This document shows, in pieces, positions 16,880 through 24,345 of a DNA stretch of 64,000 nt. The notes under the pieces were generated by a model. It made no database searches. It saw only the letters and a program-made list of their open reading frames with translations, and had not been told where the DNA came from. The DNA is from CAVPDE01 sp964580575 (GTDB taxonomy: Bacteria; Desulfobacterota; DSM-4660; Desulfatiglandales; HGW-15). Numbering within the stretch: position 1 is the stretch's first letter; each line of letters begins with the position of its first letter. The position numbers and the translations under genes were made by a program. The DNA is taken from the NCBI GenBank assembly GCA_964580575.1, contig CAZOLJ010000015.1, positions 5,107 through 69,106 of the forward strand. Direction: 5' to 3'.

Positions 16880-17545
16880 ATGCTGGAGACCTTCAATTTC
16901 AGAGTCATCATCGAATACCTGCCCCTCTACTGGAAATGCTTTCTTGCGACCCTCTGGCTTTCCGGCGGGAGTTTGCTGGGCGCGCTTGTCGTGGGGGTCA
17001 TTGCCTGCGCCATGCGCCTCAGCGAGTCGCGAATCATCTCGAGGGTGGCGGGCGTATATATCGAGAGCATCCGTTCGACCCCGTTGCTGGCCCAGCTCTA
17101 CTTCTTCTATTTCGGTCTGCCCTCACTTGGCCTTCGCATGCCGGAAGAGGCGACAGGAATTCTCGCCCTCACGCTGAACAGCGGCGCTTACATGGCTGAA
17201 ATCATCCGGGCCGGGGTTCAGTCCATTGCCTACGGCCAAATCGAAGCGGCCATGTCCTCGGGCTTGAGCTACCTTCAACGCATGCGGTACATCGTTCTTC
17301 CGCAGGCTCTGGGGGTGTCCATTCCTCCCATGCTTGGCCAGGCCATTGTTCTGGTCAAAGACTCGGCGCTTCTCTCTCTGATTTCAATCGTCGAGTTGAC
17401 CCGGGCAGGGCAGATATTGACTTCGGAGCGATTCATGCCGGCTGAGGGCTTCTTGACCACGGCGGTTTTCTACCTGATTATCTATTACATTCTTAAAGCA
17501 TTTTCTCACTGGTCACAGAAACGCCTCATTTTTCGTGGGGCCTAA
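16880..17545 (+). CDS. Polar amino-acid ABC transporter permease (HisM/GlnP family), first copy
   Basis: 221 residues with several hydrophobic helices (WLSGGSLLGALVVGVIACAM and FLTTAVFYLIIYYIL) and the family motifs YIESIRSTPLLAQLYFFYFG and GAYMAEIIRAGVQSI, then the coupling EAA loop EAAMSSGLSYLQRMRYIVLP. It forms half of an inner-membrane channel with the next permease. ATG 16880 follows AGGTTAGGATC. Twenty bases separate it from the second permease. Without an intact binding protein in the operon, substrate delivery would have to come from another locus. Confidence 0.9.
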   Translation: MLETFNFRVIIEYLPLYWKCFLATLWLSGGSLLGALVVGVIACAMRLSESRIISRVAGVYIESIRSTPLLAQLYFFYFGLPSLGLRMPEEATGILALTLNSGAYMAEIIRAGVQSIAYGQIEAAMSSGLSYLQRMRYIVLPQALGVSIPPMLGQAIVLVKDSALLSLISIVELTRAGQILTSERFMPAEGFLTTAVFYLIIYYILKAFSHWSQKRLIFRGA

Positions 17546-17565
17546 AGAGGGGGCTTAGAAAAGAC

Positions 17566-18234
17566 ATGTGGGGTCTTTATTTCGAGCAGCTGGTCCAGAG
17601 CATCCCCTTCTTCTTGAAGGGGCTCTGGATGACTGTGGCCGTATCCGGATTGAGCCTGGTCGCCGGGACCGTCCTCGGCTTTGTGTGGGGAGTCATCCGC
17701 GCAGGCAGGGGCAAGGTGCTGAAGCGAATCATCGGGGCCTGGGTGGACCTCATTCGCGGAACCCCTTTCCTGGTGCAGGTTTTCATCTTTTTTTTCATCC
17801 TGCCTGAGGCAGGGATCCAGCTTGAAGCTTTTCCTGCGTCAGTGATCGCCCTCACGAACCTCTCCGCCTGCTTCATCTGTGAAATAGTGGCGGGGGGCAT
17901 TCAGTCGATCCCCTCAGGGCAGAGAGAAGCGGCTACGGCGTCGGGTCTATCGTCCTATCATCAGCTGAGATACATCATTCTACCTCAAGCCATGCGCACC
18001 ATCCTGCCGCCTCTCGTGGGGCAGTATGTGTTGCTCATTAAAGACTCCTCCGTGGTGTCGGCCATCGGTGTCACCGATGTGACAAGGGTCGGATGGTTGA
18101 CCGTCCAAAGGATCCCGGAGGGGATCATGGTGTTCGGATTGGTGGGGATCCTGTATTTCTTGATTTGCTATCCGCTGATCCAGCTTTCGAACTCGCTGGA
18201 GAAGCGGATGACCGTGGTGACAACCAAGCTGTAA
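17566..18234 (+). CDS. Polar amino-acid ABC transporter permease (HisQ/GlnP family), second copy
   Basis: 222 residues, similar in length and plan to the preceding permease. Motifs: LIRGTPFLVQVFIFFFILPE, CFICEIVAGGIQSIPSGQ, and EAATASGLSSYHQLRYIILP (coupling loop). Helices occur near residues 20-45, 60-85, 90-110, 165-180 and 190-210. It is the likely heterodimer partner of the upstream permease, since systems with two distinct permeases are common for basic amino acids and opines. It ends 13 bases before the ATPase gene. Confidence 0.9.
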   Translation: MWGLYFEQLVQSIPFFLKGLWMTVAVSGLSLVAGTVLGFVWGVIRAGRGKVLKRIIGAWVDLIRGTPFLVQVFIFFFILPEAGIQLEAFPASVIALTNLSACFICEIVAGGIQSIPSGQREAATASGLSSYHQLRYIILPQAMRTILPPLVGQYVLLIKDSSVVSAIGVTDVTRVGWLTVQRIPEGIMVFGLVGILYFLICYPLIQLSNSLEKRMTVVTTKL

Positions 18235-18247
18235 GGGGAGCGCACTC

Positions 18248-18976
18248 ATGATCCGGTTTTCGAAGATCAACAAATGGTTTGGTGATCTGCATGTCTTGAA
18301 GGACATTAACCTGAACGTCGAAGCAGGGGAGGTAGTTGTGGTATGCGGGCCGAGCGGCTCGGGGAAGAGCACCTTGATCCGTTGCATCAACCGCCTGGAA
18401 CCCATTCAGCAGGGCGAACTTGTCGTGGACAATATGAAAGTCCACGACAAAAAAACCAACATGACCAGAATAAGGGCCGAGATCGGCTTTGTGTTCCAGC
18501 AATTCAACCTATATCCCCACATGACGGCCTTGGGAAACGTCACCATTGCTCCCGTAAAAGTGCGTAAAATGAAGAAGAATGAAGCGGAAAAATTGGGCCG
18601 GGAGATTCTGGAACGAGTCGGTCTGGGCGCCAAGGCGGATAGCTACCCGGCCCAGCTGTCCGGGGGACAGCAGCAGCGGGTTGCGATTGCTCGGGGACTT
18701 TGCATGCGGCCCAAAATAATGCTCTTCGACGAGCCCACGTCCGCGCTGGACCCGGAAATGATCAATGAGGTTCTGGACGTCATGCGGGACCTGGCCAAGG
18801 AAGGCATGACCATGATGGTGGTGACCCATGAGATGGGGTTTGCCCGGGAAGTGGCCAACCGGGTCGTCTTCATGGACGAGGGGCAGATCATCGAAGTGGC
18901 TCCTCCCAATGACTTCTTCAAGAATCCCAGGACCGAGCGGGCCAAGCTGTTCCTGAGCAAGATTCTGACCCACTAG
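18248..18976 (+). CDS. Polar amino-acid ABC transporter ATP-binding protein (GlnQ/HisP family)
   Basis: 242 residues, standard length. Walker A VCGPSGSGKST near residue 34, Q-loop FVFQQFNLYPHM, signature LSGGQQQRVAIARGL near 139, Walker B IMLFDEPTSALDPEM, H-loop VVTHEMGFAREVANR. It energises the two permeases just upstream. The gene appears intact. The first base after the stop begins a 140-base gap to the opine dehydrogenase gene, which could be part of the same unit. Confidence 0.93.
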   Translation: MIRFSKINKWFGDLHVLKDINLNVEAGEVVVVCGPSGSGKSTLIRCINRLEPIQQGELVVDNMKVHDKKTNMTRIRAEIGFVFQQFNLYPHMTALGNVTIAPVKVRKMKKNEAEKLGREILERVGLGAKADSYPAQLSGGQQQRVAIARGLCMRPKIMLFDEPTSALDPEMINEVLDVMRDLAKEGMTMMVVTHEMGFAREVANRVVFMDEGQIIEVAPPNDFFKNPRTERAKLFLSKILTH

Positions 18977-19118
18977 GAGACAGCCGATTGGATTTGAACT
19001 GTAGCCTAAGCGGGCCCCTATCAGGGAGGGAATTCCTGGGATAGTCGGAAATGCTGTCGGGGGAATGGGTAAGGAAAACACACGAGCCGAGTCCACAAGA
19101 CATGGAAGGGAGGTTTTC

Positions 19119-20222
19119 ATGATTGATACCATTGCCGTTATCGGCGCCGGCAACGGGGGGAAAGCGAGTGCTGTTGATCTCACCCTCCAGGGCAAGCGCG
19201 TCCGCCTCTTCGAATTCCCCGAGTTCAAGAGCAATATCGAAGGACTTGTCGAGCACCCCACCCTGACGGCCACCGGGGCTGTGGCCGGAGAGGGTCGCCT
19301 TGATCTTGTGACCACGGATCTTTCGGAAGCCGTGTCCGGTGCGGACACGATCATGGTCTGCACTCAGGCGCTGGTTCATGACCGGACAGCGCAGGATCTG
19401 GCTCGCCTGGTTGAACCCCATCAACTCGTGATCCTCAACCCGGGTTCCACGGGTGGGGCCCTGCTCTTTGCAAAGAGGTTTCGGGACTCGGGGCTTAAAA
19501 AACTCCCCACCTTGGTCGAACTGGCGACGTTGACCTATGGTTGCCGGGGGCGAGGGTCCACCGTCCATATTCCGGTCAAGGTGAACCGCGTCCTTTACGG
19601 CACTCTTCCGGCCGGAGCGGCGGCGCGGGTGGGGCCTGGACTTGAAGCCCTCTACCCGGGCTTGCGCCGCGGTGCGAGCGTTCTGGAGGCAGGACTGAAC
19701 AATGCCAATCCCGTCATCCACCCTCCCATCACGATGCTCAATTCGGCGCTTATCGAGCGAGAGGGGGACCGGAGGTTCTTTTACGGCGACGGCGTCTCCC
19801 CTGCAGTGGCGCGGCTCATCAGGAAACTGGACGGAGAAAGGATGGCCCTTCTGCGCGCCCTCGGTTACCCCGCGCAACCGGACCCCGTGACCTCCGTGGA
19901 ACAGGGGTACGCGACCAGCACGGATTACCACGACTGTTACAGGCACGGCCCGGGATTCGCAGAGTTCCGCTTCCCGAACACCCTCGACAATCGCTACTTC
20001 CACGAAGACATCGGCATGGGTCTCGTGCTGTTCAGCTCTCTCGGAAAGATGCTCAAGGTGCCCACGCCCGCGTGCGAAGCGGTGATCAGAATGGGAGAGA
20101 TTTTGATGGACAAGGACTATTCCGTAAAAGGACTCCGCACTGCCGAATCCCTCGGGATTGCCGGGCTGACTCTCAAAGAGTTACACGTTTACCTGGAAAC
20201 AGGGGAAATGCCCCTCCACTGA
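19119..20222 (+). CDS. NAD/NADP octopine/nopaline (opine) dehydrogenase family protein
   Basis: 367 residues. ATG 19119 is chosen because GGGAGG lies 6 bases upstream; an earlier in-frame start at 19065 has no such site. The N-terminus is a Rossmann fold (IAVIGAGNGGKASAVDL). The second half matches the octopine dehydrogenase helical domain, with VLEAGLNNANPVIHPPITML and GYATSTDYHDCYRHGPGF. Such enzymes interconvert opines with an amino acid plus a keto acid. Its place after an amino-acid transporter and near a saccharopine-dehydrogenase-like enzyme and ornithine aminotransferase suggests degradation of an opine-like secondary amine. Confidence 0.88.
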   Translation: MIDTIAVIGAGNGGKASAVDLTLQGKRVRLFEFPEFKSNIEGLVEHPTLTATGAVAGEGRLDLVTTDLSEAVSGADTIMVCTQALVHDRTAQDLARLVEPHQLVILNPGSTGGALLFAKRFRDSGLKKLPTLVELATLTYGCRGRGSTVHIPVKVNRVLYGTLPAGAAARVGPGLEALYPGLRRGASVLEAGLNNANPVIHPPITMLNSALIEREGDRRFFYGDGVSPAVARLIRKLDGERMALLRALGYPAQPDPVTSVEQGYATSTDYHDCYRHGPGFAEFRFPNTLDNRYFHEDIGMGLVLFSSLGKMLKVPTPACEAVIRMGEILMDKDYSVKGLRTAESLGIAGLTLKELHVYLETGEMPLH

Positions 20223-20389
20223 CACCTGGCTCGCTCCCTCAGCCTTCCCCTCTCCCCCGAATGCGGGGTAAAGAAATGGGGTCAAACGGAACCGAATGCC
20301 ATGGTTGCGGCTTCCGCCGACCCGTGAGCGCCGAAGCTTCGGCGGAGGTGTTTGACGCGCTGCGTTTTTCGCGTGCTCTGCGAAGAAGC
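20223..20389. repeat. Short palindromic intergenic region between convergent genes
   Basis: Contains CCCCTCTCCCCC-type and GCCGAAGCTTCGGC palindromes (the latter near 20332-20345). Related GC palindromes occur at 29923-29976 and 36727-36781. It may end transcription from both sides, but no classic T-run terminator is seen. Confidence 0.4.
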
Positions 20390-21421
20390 CTAGCGCAGGA
20401 CAGCGGCCAGCTCTGCCGCCTTCGGGAAAAGCCCGAAGATCCCGCCGGTGTGCAGAAAAATGATCTGATCTCCGAAGACCCTTGCATCCCGGCGAAGCTC
20501 CTGAACCATGCCGAAGAAGGCTTTGCCTGTGTAAACGGGGTCGAGAAAAAGGCCTTCGGTTGAGGCCAGTTCGACGATAAGGGAGAGCTCCTCCGGTCGT
20601 GACTGGGCATAGCCCAGCCCCACATAGCCGTCCAGGATCTCGATGTCCGACTCCCGGGAAAAAGAGATGTCGAGCCTGTAGCGAGAGATGCAGTCTTCGC
20701 AGATTTTTCCGATCGCTTTGACGAAGTAATCCCGGTCGTCGCAAACATTGATCCCAACGATTCTTGCGTTCAGACCCAGAAGCTTTGTCCCCAGAATCAA
20801 CCCTGCCGTGGTGCCTCCGGATCCAGCGGCGTGGAGGATCGTCGTCCGTCGGCTGCTGCCGCGGGGGAGTTTCTTGATGTCCTGCTTCAGTTCGGCGGCG
20901 GCGTGAATGTAGCCCCAGGCACCGAGGGCATTGGATGCGCCCTCGGGGATCACGTAGGGTTTCGAGCCTGCCCGGCGAAGGCGGTCAGCTTCTCGGGCAA
21001 AGATCTCCTCTCGCCTTTTGTATTGCTCCGGCGTAATCCACACGATATCACTCCCTGCCAGCCGATCCAGCAGAAGGTTACCTTCAAGCGCAGGCGGGTT
21101 GAAGGGGTCCGGGGTTCTGAGAATGAGACGAGAGCGCAGCCCCAGCCTTGCCGCTGCCACGGCGGTAGCGCGGCTGTGGTTGGATTGGGCGCCGCCGCAA
21201 GTGAGCACGATGTCTGCTGTTTGATTCAGGGCATCGGCAAGCACGAATTCGAGCTTGCGAACCTTGTTCCCTGTCAGTTCCACGCCGGTGAGGTCGTCCC
21301 GTTTGACGTAGAGATCAACCCCGAGCTTCCCGCTCATTGGTTTGAGCGGCTCAAGAGGAGTGGGAATGTTCGCCAACGGGATGCGGGGCGGATAGGGAAT
21401 AGAGGCGGCTTTGGACGTCAT
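20390..21421 (-). CDS. D-cysteine desulfhydrase/ACC deaminase-family PLP enzyme
   Basis: 343 residues from ATG 21421, just before the conserved core; a longer start at 21514 lacks support. PLP fold-type II motifs: YVKRDDLTGVELTGNKVRKL with the PLP lysine near residue 53, CGGAQSNHSRATAVAAARLG near 82, PEGASNALGAWGY near 170, and AAGSGGTTAGLILG near 200 for phosphate binding. The family deaminates D-cysteine or 1-aminocyclopropane-1-carboxylate. Which of these applies cannot be read from the sequence. It is convergent with the opine dehydrogenase gene. Confidence 0.88.
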   Translation of the reverse strand: MTSKAASIPYPPRIPLANIPTPLEPLKPMSGKLGVDLYVKRDDLTGVELTGNKVRKLEFVLADALNQTADIVLTCGGAQSNHSRATAVAAARLGLRSRLILRTPDPFNPPALEGNLLLDRLAGSDIVWITPEQYKRREEIFAREADRLRRAGSKPYVIPEGASNALGAWGYIHAAAELKQDIKKLPRGSSRRTTILHAAGSGGTTAGLILGTKLLGLNARIVGINVCDDRDYFVKAIGKICEDCISRYRLDISFSRESDIEILDGYVGLGYAQSRPEELSLIVELASTEGLFLDPVYTGKAFFGMVQELRRDARVFGDQIIFLHTGGIFGLFPKAAELAAVLR

Positions 21422-21533
21422 GGCAGAACCTCGCGGAGCAAGATTTTTAGGTCTAGCATCATATAGAAAAATGGAATAGGAATAAAGAGGTTTGGAGCCA
21501 GAATTGAGCAACATGAAGTGAGGACTGCCGGTT

Positions 21534-21860
21534 ATGTTTCTTGGACCTGATGATGTGGACCATCATCAGGACGACTACCTCGGCCTGCTGAAGAGCCGCG
21601 GGATCGACATCGTCATTGACTTGAGCGTCAATGAAACCAGAGCCATGCTTGTCGCATCGGACAGGGCAGGGGTCACCGGGAGCTGCCTGCAGGTCGCGGC
21701 TGGGCTTCATGCCGCTTTCCGGACGGTCGTTGAGGACCCCTTGGAAAAACGGGTGTACTTCGTTGAAGACCTGCTCGGAACAACCTGCGAGCGCCTCATG
21801 ATGGCCAACCTTCCCATGCAGCACGTGGTGGTTTCGAAGAAGCAAACTGCTGTCGGCTGA
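21534..21860 (+). pseudogene. Collapsed homospermidine-synthase/saccharopine-dehydrogenase-like frame
   Basis: 108 codons. The front part (GLLKSRGIDIVIDLSVNETR) resembles the Rossmann region of homospermidine-synthase-like dehydrogenases but lacks the first nucleotide-binding strand. After AGVTG it jumps to what looks like their C-terminal part (GSCLQVAAGLHAAFRTVVED, VYFVEDLLGT, LPMQHVVVSKK). The normal middle, around 250 residues, is missing. The last four codons and the stop lie inside the palindrome at 21849-21870. The family call is tentative. The deletion pattern matches the other scars in this window. Confidence 0.45.
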
Positions 21861-21965
21861 AGCCGACAGCTTGAGGGACAGAGGCAAAAAGGCACACAGG
21901 GACAATAGGGATAGGGCAGAAAGGGTTTTCTGCTTTGTGCCTTTGCATCTTTGTCCCTTTGCCTC
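21849..21965. repeat. Dispersed palindromic repeat, copy A
   Basis: A perfect palindrome GCTGTCGGCT-GA-AGCCGACAGC (21849-21870) is followed by a purine-rich arm (GGGACAGAGGCAAAAAGGCA) and its imperfect complement (GTGCCTTTGCATCTTTGTCC). The same module recurs inverted at 47218-47341 and in degraded form at 59792-59935 and 62341-62380. No protein is encoded. Confidence 0.75.
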
Positions 21966-21981
21966 TTTCTTGTGGTGAATC

Positions 21982-24345
21982 CTAGCTTTTGGCCAGCAGG
22001 GCAGGCGGGAAGTACAAAGAAAACACGGTTCCTGCTGATTGATGACAGTCCTGAGTTCCCGAGCAGAACGGGCACTGGCTGATCCTGCCGGGGCAGACAT
22101 CCGTGTCCTTGAGCAGGTGCTTGCACCTCGCAGAGGCCATGTCGATCTGGAAATGGTAGCGTTCGGAGAAGATCTTCATTCTGAGAAGATCGGCTCCTTT
22201 CCCGCCGGCATTGAAATCAAAGGGCCTTTTCGACGAGTAGGCCATGGTGTTCTGGGTGTGAAAGAAGCCTTCAAAGATCCTTTTCTGCGCCTCTTGGGGG
22301 ATGCCGACCCCATAATCGTGAACCAGGAGCAAAGCCCCTTCGCCCTTGGCCTGAACCGCAATCTCTATCCTCCCTTCATCCGGCGTGTTTTCAACGGCAT
22401 TCTTGATCAGCCCGTCGATCACCTTCTGAAGGACCTCCTGAGGGATAAAGATAGGCGGTGCAGGGTCAATCTGAGTGAGGATCTCCACCTGGCGATGGGA
22501 AAAAGAGGGGCGCAGGGTTTCTAACCTGTCTTTCAGCACCCGATCCAGCTGAAGGTTCACAGGGGTGGATTCCTTGGGGCCGAAAAGGTCGTCGATCTTT
22601 TTCCGAAGCCGTTCGACCCCCTTGTCATTGCCCGTCTCCTGGGCCAGGAGAACAGCCAGTTCGTCGGAGCACTGATCGAGCAGGAGGGACAGCATTCCAT
22701 AGGGTTTGCACTGGCGATCCTCCATGATGTCTTCCACCTGAATCTGAATGGCCTCCATGCGATCGAGGTTTCTCTGAGCCATGTCCACAAAGGGTTTCCA
22801 GGTGGCTTCCGGCAAGGTCTCCATCTTTCTCCTGAGCACGGCGAGGGCGCCTGAAAGAATGGAGACGGGCGTCCTCAGCTCGTGGGAGAGGTGATTGATC
22901 GCCTTGTCCTTGGCCCGGTTGAGGCTGGTTACCTCGTCGTATGCTTTCTTGAGCTCCGCGGAAACCCGGGCGTTCTCGATGGAGAGGGCTACTGTTCCTG
23001 CGATCATTTCGAGCAGGTCGACATCGGCCTGGACAAAGTCTCCCTCTTTTTTGTTGATCGCGCAAAGCACCCCTCTGATTTGCTCATGGCCTCTGAGAGG
23101 CACGAGAGCGAGGTTCCGGGTCTTAAAACCGAGCTTCTTATCCCTCTGTTCATGGATATGTCGATCTGTGGAGGTATCGGACACTATCATGGGTTCCCCT
23201 GTCTTGATCACTCTGCCTGCCAGAAGCTGATCCATGGGGAAACGAGCCTCTTTTACTCTTCTCTCTATGTCGGAGGTGTCATAGGCCGCCCCCAGGATAA
23301 AGAATTCCTTCTTTTCTTCGTCGAGCAGGATGGTCACACACCCTTCGGTGTTGAGAAGTCTTTTCACCTCTCCGTTGACGTAGTCGAGAAGATCTTCGAG
23401 ATTTGGATATCTTGGCAGAGCCAGGCTGATGTGAAGCATGGCTTCGTTGATCCGTGCGATTTGCTTCTCCTGCGTGATATCGCGGAATATGGCGATGACG
23501 CCGGAAGGTTCTTCCCCCGATTCCGAGAAGACTGCGGCCCGGATGGCGACATCCAGTATTCGTTCCTCTTTGGTCAGTCTCCGCGACTCGTGGCGGACCA
23601 GGATCTTGTCCCTGTAGAGGCGTTTTAGATTCTCGACGGTTTCCCGTTTGGCCTCTTCAGGCACGAAGGGTATTTTCCTGCCCTCGAGGTCATCGAGCGT
23701 CCACCCGAGAACTTTGGTGAAGCCGGGATTGAGGTAAATGGGGAACCCTTCCATGGTAAAGACACCGATGGGGTAGGGGACGAAGTCCAGAAGGGTTCTA
23801 AAACGTCTCTCCGAATTGCGGAGAGCCTCTTCGGCCAGCCGGCGTTTGGAAACGTCCTGGAACGTTTCGATAGCTCCCACGATCTCGCCGGTTTCATCGA
23901 TCAAAGGAGCTGCGGTGAAAAACAGCCACTGGCCGTTTTCTCCGAGGCTCGAGAAAAAGAGTTCCGCTTCGTACCCTCCTTCCACAAGCACGGACTTTCG
24001 ACATCGTTTTCCGAAATGCTTGAGGATTTCTTCTGCAGGAATACGGTCGACGATGTAGTCGACCATGGCGGGGCTGGGCTCTTTGTAAAAGGTCATCCAC
24101 TGGTTGCTCGTGCCCACCATTTGGTACGCAGGAATTCCCCTTAGCTTTTCGTAAGCCTTGTTACAGTGGGTGATGACGTGGTTCTTGTCGATCACAAGGG
24201 CGGGAATGGCGCTGCTCTGGATAATGAGGGAAAGCCTCTTCTCGACCTGCTTCAGAGTCTCCACCTCCCTCCGACATTCGGAGAGTTCTCTTTCCAGCAG
24301 GCTCACTTGGCTTGCGAGATGCTCAGGGGGTTGCTTGGTCGTCAC
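21982..24345 (-). CDS. Hybrid PAS-PAS-GAF sensor histidine kinase with cysteine-rich ATP-lid insert (copy 1)
   Basis: 787 residues, cytoplasmic, no membrane segment. Two PAS domains (about 40-165 and 175-300) with a coiled N-terminus, a GAF domain (about 310-460: GCVTILLDEEKKEFFILGAA, LALVPLRG), and the phosphoacceptor H-box NHLSHELRTPVSIL near 490. The ATPase domain has N-box GLIKNAVENTPDEG and G1 HDYGVGI. Between the F-box (RRIFEGFF-like) and G2 (SAGTVF) lies an insert with C-x9-C-x6-C-x2-C-x5-C. Its ATG overlaps the stop of copy 2 (ATGA), so they are co-expressed. No response regulator is adjacent. Confidence 0.9.
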   Translation of the reverse strand: MTTKQPPEHLASQVSLLERELSECRREVETLKQVEKRLSLIIQSSAIPALVIDKNHVITHCNKAYEKLRGIPAYQMVGTSNQWMTFYKEPSPAMVDYIVDRIPAEEILKHFGKRCRKSVLVEGGYEAELFFSSLGENGQWLFFTAAPLIDETGEIVGAIETFQDVSKRRLAEEALRNSERRFRTLLDFVPYPIGVFTMEGFPIYLNPGFTKVLGWTLDDLEGRKIPFVPEEAKRETVENLKRLYRDKILVRHESRRLTKEERILDVAIRAAVFSESGEEPSGVIAIFRDITQEKQIARINEAMLHISLALPRYPNLEDLLDYVNGEVKRLLNTEGCVTILLDEEKKEFFILGAAYDTSDIERRVKEARFPMDQLLAGRVIKTGEPMIVSDTSTDRHIHEQRDKKLGFKTRNLALVPLRGHEQIRGVLCAINKKEGDFVQADVDLLEMIAGTVALSIENARVSAELKKAYDEVTSLNRAKDKAINHLSHELRTPVSILSGALAVLRRKMETLPEATWKPFVDMAQRNLDRMEAIQIQVEDIMEDRQCKPYGMLSLLLDQCSDELAVLLAQETGNDKGVERLRKKIDDLFGPKESTPVNLQLDRVLKDRLETLRPSFSHRQVEILTQIDPAPPIFIPQEVLQKVIDGLIKNAVENTPDEGRIEIAVQAKGEGALLLVHDYGVGIPQEAQKRIFEGFFHTQNTMAYSSKRPFDFNAGGKGADLLRMKIFSERYHFQIDMASARCKHLLKDTDVCPGRISQCPFCSGTQDCHQSAGTVFSLYFPPALLAKS

